The translations under genes were made by a program, and so were the position numbers. Positions 1 through 5,490 of a stretch of DNA of 5,874 nt are shown one piece after another (position 1 is the stretch's first letter; every line of letters starts with the position of its first letter). Source of the DNA: Candidatus Dojkabacteria bacterium UBA3081 (GTDB lineage Bacteria > Patescibacteriota > Dojkabacteria > SC72); NCBI GenBank assembly GCA_002366615.1, contig DFBL01000017.1:1-5874 (forward strand). Reading direction: 5' to 3'. The notes below the pieces were generated by a model. The model saw only the letters and a list, made by a program, of their open reading frames with translations, searched no databases and was not told the origin of the DNA.

Positions 1-1
1 C

Positions 2-802
2 TATACCTGTAATGACAAAACTGGATATTTAGATCTCTATGAAGCAACAGGATATGAAGACTTAAAAGGAAGAAAGATTTATCAATGGGATAGGAGACCA
101 GATGGGTTACAAAATTTAGCGGACATGTTAAAAAATTCAAACAACCCATGTATAGCTACAACAGCCTTAGAAATTAATTTCAATGAATTTTATAAAAGGC
201 TTAAAGAGTTTGGAATTGGAAGCTTCATTGGAATAGGCTTGCAAGAAGAGAGTAATAGCTACATTAAATCAGATGCCCAATGGACGAGATTAGATACAAT
301 TACAGCTTCATATGGACAAGGTATAGCAGCCACCCCATTACAAGTTCTTTCAGGAATTAGTACTATAGCAAACGATGGGAAGAGAATGCGCCCATATATA
401 ATCTCTTCTATTTCTGATGAGAAAGAAACAATAACATTTGAACCTCAAATACTAACAGAGCCTATCTCAAAAGAAACTGCAAATAATGTAGCCGAGATGA
501 TGACACATGTTATTGAGGATGGAGGTATTAATCAAATATATAGAGATCAATTACAAAACTATAATGTGGCTGGAAAAACAGGTACTGCTCAAGTAATTAA
601 AAAAGATGGCCCTGGGTATGAAGAGAACAAAACAATAACTACATTTGTTGGATTTGCTCCTGCAGATAATGCAAAAATGATAATGTTAATAAGGCTAGAA
701 GAACCAAAGAACAATCCGTATGCTGCTAACACTGTTGTACCACTTTGGACTAAGATCTTTTTGGCTGTGGCTAATGACCTAGAAATAACTAGAAGAAACT
801 GA
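2..802 (+). CDS. ftsI: Penicillin-binding protein, FtsI/PBP2-type peptidoglycan D,D-transpeptidase, C-terminal part (5' end outside window)
   Basis: This is the C-terminal part of a class B penicillin-binding protein, which cross-links peptidoglycan stem peptides on the outer face of the membrane. The frame is open from base 2, so the gene starts upstream; the ATG at 125 is internal. Counting codons from base 2, the second active-site motif SxN appears as SNN at about residues 46-48. The family segment SYGQGI lies near 103-108, and the KTGT motif at 192-195 follows the usual VAG. The FxGFAP segment and a short tail after it also match the family. The SxxK motif with the catalytic serine, the dimerisation domain and the membrane anchor would lie upstream and cannot be checked. 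It stops at TGA, with an in-frame TAG two codons later. mraY follows 32 bases downstream on the same strand, which favours the division enzyme FtsI over the elongation enzyme MrdA, though this fragment alone cannot separate them. Confidence 0.93.
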   Translation, partial: YTCNDKTGYLDLYEATGYEDLKGRKIYQWDRRPDGLQNLADMLKNSNNPCIATTALEINFNEFYKRLKEFGIGSFIGIGLQEESNSYIKSDAQWTRLDTITASYGQGIAATPLQVLSGISTIANDGKRMRPYIISSISDEKETITFEPQILTEPISKETANNVAEMMTHVIEDGGINQIYRDQLQNYNVAGKTGTAQVIKKDGPGYEENKTITTFVGFAPADNAKMIMLIRLEEPKNNPYAANTVVPLWTKIFLAVANDLEITRRN

Positions 803-834
803 GATAATTAGTAATAACTTTGTAAACAACATAT

Positions 835-1863
835 ATGCAAGAAATAATAAAAGAGAGTCTTAACTACTTACTAATATCAACTCTAGTATCAATACTTTTT
901 GCTCCTATAATGATATGGTTACTATATAGATTGAACCAAGTTAGTGGTCTTAAAAAGACAAAATTAGGCTCCGGAAGTGGAACTAACTCCATATTCCTGA
1001 GAATTATGAAAACAACACAAACCAATGGGACTCCGAATATGGGAGGAGTTTTAATTTGGATCGTTGTCCCAATAATTACATATATTTTTGTTCCTATGTC
1101 TCCTGCCTTAAAAGTGTTGCTGATTGGGTTTGTCCTTTTTGGTTTCTGGGGATTTATTGATGTAGTAATATTTACTAATGGGTTTAAAAATAATGCTAAG
1201 ATAAAAGCATTCCAAGAAACCTTCGAATGGAGATTAGTAAAACTTTGTATAGCTATTGTTTTAAATGCCCTTGTTATGTATCTCCTCTATACAACAGGAA
1301 CCTTTAATACCTTAACTCTTACGAATACTATTTCCCTATCAGTGAGTCCTGCAATATTAGTATTAGCAGGAATAATTGGACAGTTCGCAATATACTCCGG
1401 AGAATTAACAGATGGCTTGGATGGTTTAATGGTAGGTATCTTTATTATAATTACATGCTCAATGTCTGCACTACTGCTAGTTCAAGGTCAGTACAATTTC
1501 CTTCCCTTTCTAGCAATAGTCTTAGGAGTCTTGATAGTAGACCTTTATTTTAATATTCCACCAGCAAGATTTTGGAATGGAGGACCAGGTGCTATGCCCT
1601 TAGCCTTTTCAATATTTTTTATCGGCCTAGTAACAGACAATCTTTTACCATACTTTTTAATGTCTTCAATAACCTGGATGATTATGGCATCAAGTGCTAT
1701 ACAAATAATTAGTATGAAGTTTTTTAAAAAAAGAGTATTTAAGATAGCACCCATACATCACCACTTCCAAGCAGTAGGTTGGCCACAGTACAAGATAACT
1801 ATGAGGTTTTGGCTATTTACCCTCTTTGGCTGTATATTGGGAATATATCTAGGATTACTATAA
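835..1863 (+). CDS. mraY: MraY-family phospho-MurNAc-pentapeptide transferase-like membrane protein with altered catalytic residues
   Basis: MraY is a polytopic membrane enzyme that transfers phospho-MurNAc-pentapeptide from UDP to undecaprenyl phosphate, forming lipid I. At 342 aa this has normal length, and hydrophobic segments run throughout. Family signatures are GTPNMGG (65-71), LTDGLDGL (191-198), N240 followed by xxPA, and APIHHHF (305-311) leading into GWPQYK. The HHH form marks MraY rather than WecA-type relatives. Key positions differ from characterised MraY. The DDxxK motif reads D109-V-V-I-F113, losing the second Asp and the Lys. The Asn before LTDGLDG is Glu190. The MGDxGS motif reads N248-G-G-P-G-A, with Gly250 replacing the metal-binding Asp. 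The Lys two residues before GTP is Thr63. The start is bounded by an in-frame TAA at 823 and has no Shine-Dalgarno sequence. The fold assignment is strong; activity as lipid I synthase is doubtful. It may be a divergent paralogue or pseudoenzyme. Confidence 0.88.
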   Translation: MQEIIKESLNYLLISTLVSILFAPIMIWLLYRLNQVSGLKKTKLGSGSGTNSIFLRIMKTTQTNGTPNMGGVLIWIVVPIITYIFVPMSPALKVLLIGFVLFGFWGFIDVVIFTNGFKNNAKIKAFQETFEWRLVKLCIAIVLNALVMYLLYTTGTFNTLTLTNTISLSVSPAILVLAGIIGQFAIYSGELTDGLDGLMVGIFIIITCSMSALLLVQGQYNFLPFLAIVLGVLIVDLYFNIPPARFWNGGPGAMPLAFSIFFIGLVTDNLLPYFLMSSITWMIMASSAIQIISMKFFKKRVFKIAPIHHHFQAVGWPQYKITMRFWLFTLFGCILGIYLGLL

Positions 1864-2544
1864 ACAGGAGTCCTGTTCTTCACATATATTTTCTCCATCT
1901 GTACAGTGACATATATAGCAACCATCTACTGAGTTATATACATCCCCATCATTTCTTAAGAATTGATCATATACACAATTGTTTGCTGGATATATCGAAC
2001 CAAATTCATCTTGATACACTATCTCAAAAAAATCTCCTAATTCAATATCAAACTCCTTTATGCAATACATACTCTCAACTATACACGCCCTGTTAAATGA
2101 TTCATCAATCAAATTGGTAGCCGTGGTTAAAGTTAATCTATCCTTTTCAACCTTGTAAAAACCTGCCTGTTTAGCTGGTTCTCCTTGTTGATTACAGTAG
2201 CTTGCCAATTCCAATGTAACATTTAAATTGCTATTAAGAAGGGATATGTTAACAAATTTAACACTCTTGTTAGATGAATTAACATCAAAAAAGCTTAAAA
2301 AATCATATGTGTTAATCATCTTAGAAGAGGAAAATTCACTGGAGGTAACACTCTCTAAAGCTTCATCTTCACATATCACCTCTCCTTTACTATTACAGAT
2401 ACAATTTTCATTAAGATTATCTCCATATGCACACTTCTTTATACCTATTGTATCCCTAAGGGATAGTGCAAAAGTCCCCAATGAGGAAAAAAGTAAAACA
2501 AGAGTAATAACAACAAGCCAATTAACATACCACTTACCTTTCAT
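1858..2544 (-). CDS. Secreted or membrane-anchored Cys-rich protein with a VWC-like C-terminal module, function unknown
   Basis: I recognise no family for this 228-aa protein as a whole. A short charged N-terminus (MKGK) is followed by one hydrophobic helix at about residues 9-27, acting as a signal peptide (possible cleavage near A26) or an anchor, so the rest should be extracytoplasmic. It has 13 cysteines: 38, 48, 50, 58, 117, 154, 161, 190, 209, 212, 214, 221 and 227. The last six are spaced C-x18-C-x2-C-x-C-x6-C-x5-C, with a VDGCYICHC core that resembles von Willebrand factor C domains. The N-terminal cluster holds a similar CxC...GExxCE element, suggesting an internal duplication. The middle (about 65-150) is Ser/Asn-rich without known motifs. 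AGGA lies 5 bases before the ATG. It is transcribed toward the mraY-like gene, overlapping its end by 6 bases, and divergently from tatD. An adhesion or protein-binding role is only a guess. Confidence 0.8.
   Translation of the reverse strand: MKGKWYVNWLVVITLVLLFSSLGTFALSLRDTIGIKKCAYGDNLNENCICNSKGEVICEDEALESVTSSEFSSSKMINTYDFLSFFDVNSSNKSVKFVNISLLNSNLNVTLELASYCNQQGEPAKQAGFYKVEKDRLTLTTATNLIDESFNRACIVESMYCIKEFDIELGDFFEIVYQDEFGSIYPANNCVYDQFLRNDGDVYNSVDGCYICHCTDGENICEEQDSCL
1863..1877. terminator. Palindrome at the convergent end of the mraY-like gene and the Cys-rich gene; possible two-way terminator
   Basis: AACAGGA-G-TCCTGTT is a perfect 7-base inverted repeat around a single centre base. In RNA it can fold as a 6-bp stem with a 3-base loop. 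It begins at the last base of the mraY-like stop codon and lies within the final codons of the opposite-strand gene, exactly where two transcripts would meet. No T-run follows on either strand, so it is not a standard intrinsic terminator. The role as a two-way stop is inferred from position alone. Confidence 0.35.
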
Positions 2545-2549
2545 AACAT

Positions 2550-2553
2550 TCCT
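2550..2553 (-). promoter_or_regulatory. Shine-Dalgarno site for the Cys-rich protein gene
   Basis: On the minus strand AGGA lies 5 bases before the ATG at 2544. It supports that start, which also places the hydrophobic signal segment directly at the N-terminus. It is one of few clear ribosome binding sites in the window. Confidence 0.55.
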
Positions 2554-2591
2554 ATTCTATCATATTAAGTATCAAAAAATGTGCAGCTCAA

Positions 2592-2597
2592 ATTATA
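2592..2597 (-). promoter_or_regulatory. Candidate -10 box for the Cys-rich protein gene
   Basis: A perfect TATAAT is present on the minus strand within the 80-base divergent gap. It would start transcription near 2585 and give a leader of about 40 bases before the ATG at 2544. No good -35 box is visible at 16-18 bases. A second, weaker option is TATGAT at 2559-2564, closer to the gene. Confidence 0.4.
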
Positions 2598-2609
2598 CCT
2601 CATTTTGTA

Positions 2610-2618
2610 TGCTAAAAT
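2610..2618 (+). promoter_or_regulatory. Candidate extended -10 promoter of tatD, placed for a leaderless transcript
   Basis: TGCTAAAAT is an extended -10 element (TGn plus TAAAAT, which matches 5 of 6 consensus bases). It ends 6 bases before the tatD ATG at 2625, so transcription would begin at or next to the start codon. The -35 region is poor, as is common for extended -10 promoters. The element overlaps an in-frame TAA at 2613-2615, so the coding region cannot extend upstream. Confidence 0.4.
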
Positions 2619-2624
2619 ACTATC

Positions 2625-3518
2625 ATGCACGATTCACATGTACATATAGCGATGAGTCCTTTGAGAGAAAATATTCAAAGTGATATTGAACAATTCATAT
2701 CTTTAAATGGTAAAAAAATCCTAGCTCAGACAACAAATATCTCTGATTATCAAGAGACCATTGATATGGTCAAAAATTTAAACAAAAAATACTCAAATGT
2801 TCTAGACTTAGGACTTGGTTTACATCCCTCTAGGTTTGAAGACTCTTTAGAGAAGAACAATCTAAAAGATATAGATCTCTTTAAATATGCACAAAAGCAG
2901 ATAGATCTTTATGAAGATTTTTTCAGAAGTAACAAAGAACATATTAGTGCTATAGGGGAGTGTGGTTTAGATTACTTTGGGATGTATGAATACTTCCAAT
3001 TTGATAAAGAGCAGACCGAACAATTAAAAGAGGTCCAAAAAAGAGCTTTTAGAAAACTTTGCCAACTAGCAATGGAAAACAATATCCCAATGAGTATTCA
3101 TTCAAGAAGCCAAAATGGAGATAATTCATGTACAGCAGATGCTCTCTCAATCATAGCAAAAGAGGGCAAAGGAACAATTAGGAGTTCATTCCATAGCTAT
3201 ACGGGTAGTTTAAATATGCTACAAAAAATCTTAGATATGGGTATGTATGTTGGGTTTAATGCAATAATTACATATCCTAGTGGAGATAATGTAAGAGAGA
3301 TACTTAAAAAGACTCCCTTAGAAAGAATCCTTTTTGAAACAGATGGTCCATACTTACCAACTCAAAGTGTTAGAAAAAACAAAAAAGCACAAAAAAGATA
3401 CGGAAGACCAGCTCTAATTAAAGAAATAATAAAGACTGCTGCAGATATAAAGGGAATATCATATCAAAGATTAGAAGAGATATCAGATCAAAACTACCTT
3501 ACTCTTTTTTCAAAGTAG
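2625..3518 (+). CDS. tatD: TatD-family metal-dependent hydrolase (putative DNase)
   Basis: TatD-family enzymes are cytoplasmic TIM-barrel metallohydrolases of the amidohydrolase superfamily; characterised members act as 3'-5' exonucleases or endonucleases on DNA. The metal ligands are all visible: D3-x-H5-x-H7 at the very N-terminus, Glu112 in GECGLDYF, His159 in SIHSR, His190 in SFHSYTG and Asp240 in ETDGPYL. The GLHP segment at 65-68 is also typical. At 297 aa it is a little longer than the usual 255-265; extra length lies around residues 70-105, between GLHP and GECGLD. The start is fixed because the metal motif begins at residue 3 and an in-frame TAA lies at 2613. No Shine-Dalgarno sequence precedes it, which fits leaderless expression. 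It diverges from the Cys-rich gene and its end overlaps convergent rsmI by 20 bases. The family is certain; substrate is not, so the gene name is by family only. Confidence 0.93.
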   Translation: MHDSHVHIAMSPLRENIQSDIEQFISLNGKKILAQTTNISDYQETIDMVKNLNKKYSNVLDLGLGLHPSRFEDSLEKNNLKDIDLFKYAQKQIDLYEDFFRSNKEHISAIGECGLDYFGMYEYFQFDKEQTEQLKEVQKRAFRKLCQLAMENNIPMSIHSRSQNGDNSCTADALSIIAKEGKGTIRSSFHSYTGSLNMLQKILDMGMYVGFNAIITYPSGDNVREILKKTPLERILFETDGPYLPTQSVRKNKKAQKRYGRPALIKEIIKTAADIKGISYQRLEEISDQNYLTLFSK

Positions 3519-4197
3519 GGGATATTAGTACAACAAACTCCCCATGAGGATGCATATCAAAATCCCTTTCTTTTAAAAGAGATATAAGCTCTGTTGCATC
3601 ACCAAGTAAGACCTCCTCTCTCATTTTTGTTAAATCTTTTGCTAAAGCCACACTATTTTCATATGTACAATCCTGTATTAAATTCAATAAATCTAATACC
3701 CTTTTTGGTGATTCATATACAATAACGGTATTACCTAATTCAAAATACTTTTTTAATATCTCCTTTCTTTTTTTAGTAGATTTGGGTAAAAAACCTAGAA
3801 ATATGAACCTGTCTGTAGGAAGACTACTAATAGATAAAGCAGATATCAAAGCTGAAGGACCTGGTACACTCTCTATAATATATCCTTGCTCCCTAAGCTC
3901 CTTTACCAACTTAAATCCAGGATCACTTATCAATGGTGTCCCACTATCTGAAATCAATGAGAGATTTAATCCCATATCTAATTTCTCCTTAATTTTACCA
4001 ATCATTTTTATATGGTTTTGATCCCTGTATGATATTAATTGTGTTTTGATATCATATTTTTTGAAAAGTTTTACACTCTCTCTAGTATCTTCTGCTAAAA
4101 CAAATGCACAAGATTTTAGTATCTCAACCGCTCTGTATGTAATATCTCCTAAATTACCAATTGGAGTCCCCACTATATACATCTTTCCCTTGTTCAT
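3499..4197 (-). CDS. rsmI: 16S rRNA (cytidine-1402-2'-O)-methyltransferase RsmI, short form
   Basis: RsmI uses S-adenosylmethionine to methylate the 2'-O of C1402 in 16S rRNA at the ribosomal P site, usually together with RsmH. It has the tetrapyrrole-methylase fold. Family motifs run in order: VGTPIGNLGDIT (9-20), AEDTR (35-39), SDSGTPLISDPG (83-94), PGPSA (112-116), FLGFLP (133-138), YESP (161-164) and KDLTKxREE (187-195). At 232 aa it ends soon after the catalytic domain and lacks the C-terminal helical extension of the roughly 285-aa enterobacterial form. It lies 10 bases after truB on the same strand and is probably cotranscribed with it. The ATG at 4197 has no Shine-Dalgarno sequence. 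The ATG at 4182 (residue 6) follows AAGGGA and would still keep every motif, so it is a credible alternative start. Confidence 0.95.
   Translation of the reverse strand: MNKGKMYIVGTPIGNLGDITYRAVEILKSCAFVLAEDTRESVKLFKKYDIKTQLISYRDQNHIKMIGKIKEKLDMGLNLSLISDSGTPLISDPGFKLVKELREQGYIIESVPGPSALISALSISSLPTDRFIFLGFLPKSTKKRKEILKKYFELGNTVIVYESPKRVLDLLNLIQDCTYENSVALAKDLTKMREEVLLGDATELISLLKERDFDMHPHGEFVVLISPTLKKE
4186..4191 (-). promoter_or_regulatory. rsmI: Possible Shine-Dalgarno site favouring the second rsmI start codon
   Basis: AAGGGA on the minus strand ends 3 bases before the in-frame ATG at 4182; counting from the AAGG core the gap is 5 bases. The first ATG at 4197 has only A/T-rich sequence before it. 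Starting at 4182 would give MYIVGTPIGN, a normal N-terminus for the family. The sequence alone does not settle which start is used. Confidence 0.35.
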
Positions 4198-4207
4198 ACA
4201 ATATATA

Positions 4208-4903
4208 TTACAAATTAATAACTCTTCTCATAATATCCTCTCTACCCATTTTCATTAACTGCTCACTTTTAATAGACTCTTTAATATTAAACCCCCCAAT
4301 AGACACCCGTCTAAGATCAGTTGTCGTCGCATATGTCCCAAGGGATATGCCTAAATCATGAATTAATGTCCTAATGTAAGTTCCAGAGGAACACTCAATC
4401 TTTGATTTAAATACAGGATACTCATACTCATATATTTCAAATTGAGATATATGTATCTTCTTTGGCTTAAGTTTAATAACCTGTCCCTTTCGTGCTAATT
4501 TGTATGCTCTTTCTCCATTAACTCTTTTTGCTGAATACATTGGAGGAATTTGCTCAATATCTCCAAGAAATTTCTTTTCAACTAGCTCTCGGATATCCTC
4601 TTTTTTGGGAATCATTGAGCTCTTGTCCTCCTTAACAACTTCTCCAGTAATATCTTGTGTATCTGTTGTGATACCAAACTTAGCAGTTGCATCATATACC
4701 TTTTCATAACTAAGAAAGGTAGACATAAGTTTTGTAGCCTTACCAAAAAGCAAAATTAAAAGACCACTAGCAAATGGGTCTAGTGTCCCACTATGCCCAA
4801 TTTTCTCTTTACCATCAAGGGCTTTCTTAACCCTCCTAATTACATCATACGATGTAATATTTACCTCCTTGTCTACAAGTAAAATTCCGTCTATCATATA
4901 CAT
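4208..4903 (-). CDS. truB: tRNA pseudouridine-55 synthase TruB, catalytic core form
   Basis: TruB converts uridine 55 in the T-arm of tRNAs to pseudouridine. The N-terminal part IDGILLVDKEVNITSYDVI matches the family. The catalytic motif GHSGTLDPFASGLL holds the nucleophile Asp42, with GKATKL following. Other hallmarks are the conserved Tyr70 in the EKVYDA segment, QIPPMYSAKRVNGERAY (118-134), CSSGTYIRTLIHDLG (171-185) and TTDLRRVSIGGF (194-205). At 231 aa it is shorter than the 314-aa E. coli enzyme and appears to lack the C-terminal RNA-binding extension. Two close ATGs (4903 and 4897) are possible starts; neither has a Shine-Dalgarno sequence and the choice changes only two residues. It precedes rsmI by 10 bases, forming an RNA-modification pair, and diverges from the methyltransferase gene across a 30-base gap. 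Confidence 0.96.
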   Translation of the reverse strand: MYMIDGILLVDKEVNITSYDVIRRVKKALDGKEKIGHSGTLDPFASGLLILLFGKATKLMSTFLSYEKVYDATAKFGITTDTQDITGEVVKEDKSSMIPKKEDIRELVEKKFLGDIEQIPPMYSAKRVNGERAYKLARKGQVIKLKPKKIHISQFEIYEYEYPVFKSKIECSSGTYIRTLIHDLGISLGTYATTTDLRRVSIGGFNIKESIKSEQLMKMGREDIMRRVINL

Positions 4904-4933
4904 ATATACTTTAATTATTTTTAATTATCTCAT
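4904..4933. promoter_or_regulatory. A/T-rich divergent gap carrying start signals for truB (-) and the methyltransferase gene (+)
   Basis: These 30 bases are almost wholly A and T and separate two divergent genes, so promoters for both must lie here or inside the coding ends. Minus-strand -10-like boxes are GATAAT (4924-4929) and AATAAT (4914-4919). Plus-strand options are TTTAAT (4910-4915) and AATTAT (4923-4928), the latter only 5 bases before the ATG at 4934. No -35 boxes or Shine-Dalgarno sequences are evident. In A/T-rich DNA such matches arise easily, so individual boxes are uncertain. Confidence 0.35.
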
Positions 4934-5461
4934 ATGCCAAACGGTTTAGCACTTGCAATATCTCTTTTAGTGATATTGCTCTTTGTGGCATACCTAGTAT
5001 CTATGATACTTAATTTCGTTAATCCTTTCTACTCTACCTCAAAAAAAGCTATGAAGAAGATTGTAGAAAAATTTAATCTTAAAAAAGAGCAAAAGTTTGT
5101 AGACTTGGGAAGTGGAGACGGAAGAATGGTATTTGCAGTTCACAGAAGATACAAATGTAGCTGTGTTGGATATGAAATTAGCCCATTACTGTTGATAATT
5201 CAAAAACTTGCAAAGCTATGCCTTGCTACATTTAATTCAAAAATCCAATTTAGAGAAGAAAGCTTTTTTAATGTAAGCCTTAGTGATTTTGATGTAATAT
5301 ATTGTGCCTTACCAGAAGCAATCCTTTCCAATCTCCAAGAGAAATTCAAAGAGGAATTAAAAGAAGGAGCAGTAGTCTTCTCATACAAAACCAAACTACC
5401 GGATAAAAAGGGAAAAGAAACAAAAGTAGAAGACAGTATACTATACAAGTATACCTACTAG
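4934..5461 (+). CDS. Membrane-anchored class I SAM-dependent methyltransferase, FAM173-like
   Basis: This 175-aa protein has one hydrophobic helix at about residues 6-29 followed by a compact Rossmann-fold methyltransferase domain. Motif I is VDLGSGDGR (56-64), the glycine-rich S-adenosylmethionine site. GYEIS (79-83) supplies the acidic residue expected to bind the ribose hydroxyls. The second half has DFDVIYCALPE (118-128) and a short C-terminal strand region. An N-terminal membrane helix followed by DLGSGDGR and GYE resembles the FAM173 family, whose mitochondrial members methylate lysines on inner-membrane proteins such as the ATP synthase c subunit. That likeness is by motif memory only, and the substrate here is unknown. 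The start is fixed: an in-frame TAA lies at 4922, and the next Met is inside the membrane helix. No Shine-Dalgarno sequence precedes it. The rarA start follows 15 bases after the stop, suggesting an operon. Confidence 0.85.
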   Translation: MPNGLALAISLLVILLFVAYLVSMILNFVNPFYSTSKKAMKKIVEKFNLKKEQKFVDLGSGDGRMVFAVHRRYKCSCVGYEISPLLLIIQKLAKLCLATFNSKIQFREESFFNVSLSDFDVIYCALPEAILSNLQEKFKEELKEGAVVFSYKTKLPDKKGKETKVEDSILYKYTY

Positions 5462-5465
5462 TGTT

Positions 5466-5470
5466 AGGGA
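5466..5470 (+). promoter_or_regulatory. rarA: Shine-Dalgarno site deciding the rarA start
   Basis: AGGGA lies 6 bases before the ATG at 5477, the usual spacing, and 18 bases before the in-frame ATG at 5489, which is too far. This favours the upstream ATG as the rarA start. Confidence 0.6.
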
Positions 5471-5476
5471 TGTATA

Positions 5477-5490
5477 ATGGTATACACCAT
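5477..5490 (+). repeat. Small hairpin over the rarA start codon, within an imperfect 12-base tandem repeat
   Basis: ATGGT-ATAC-ACCAT can form a 5-bp stem with a 4-base loop that buries the first rarA start codon. The same stretch is part of a tandem repeat: ATGGTATA occurs at 5477 and again at 5489, giving the protein start MVYT followed by MVYE. The repeat may reflect slippage that duplicated the start codon. The stem is weak, so any effect on translation is speculative. Confidence 0.3.

Noticed and set aside
125..802. A complete short gene starting at the ATG at 125
   Set aside because: The same frame is open back to base 2, and the residues before this ATG fit the transpeptidase family, so the ATG is internal to a truncated ftsI.
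800..802. TGA at the ftsI end as evidence for or against UGA recoding
   Set aside because: A TAG follows two codons later, so this stop alone proves nothing. The standard code is instead supported by the lack of in-frame TGA in all the conserved genes.
1545..1754. Minus-strand open frame inside the mraY-like gene
   Set aside because: It is antisense to the conserved PPARFWNGG to APIHHH region, with no start signal and no family resemblance.
1779..2096. Open frame of 105 codons on the plus strand spanning the end of the mraY-like gene
   Set aside because: It overlaps the conserved end of the mraY-like gene out of frame and has a low-complexity His/Leu/Tyr/Ser composition typical of a shadow frame.
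2228..2683. Open frame of 151 codons on the plus strand antisense to the Cys-rich gene
   Set aside because: It runs across the divergent promoter region and into tatD in another frame. It has no Shine-Dalgarno sequence and no recognisable protein features, while the minus-strand frame has a signal segment and ordered cysteines.
3505..3510. T6 run at the tatD end as an intrinsic terminator
   Set aside because: No convincing GC-containing hairpin precedes it; only a 5-bp AAGAG/CTCTT match with a long loop is available.
3782..4361. Three short plus-strand open frames antisense to rsmI and truB
   Set aside because: They mirror strongly conserved coding sequence on the other strand and have no ribosome binding sites or motifs.
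4500..4709. Plus-strand open frame antisense to truB
   Set aside because: It lies opposite the well-conserved TruB core and shows no independent coding signal.
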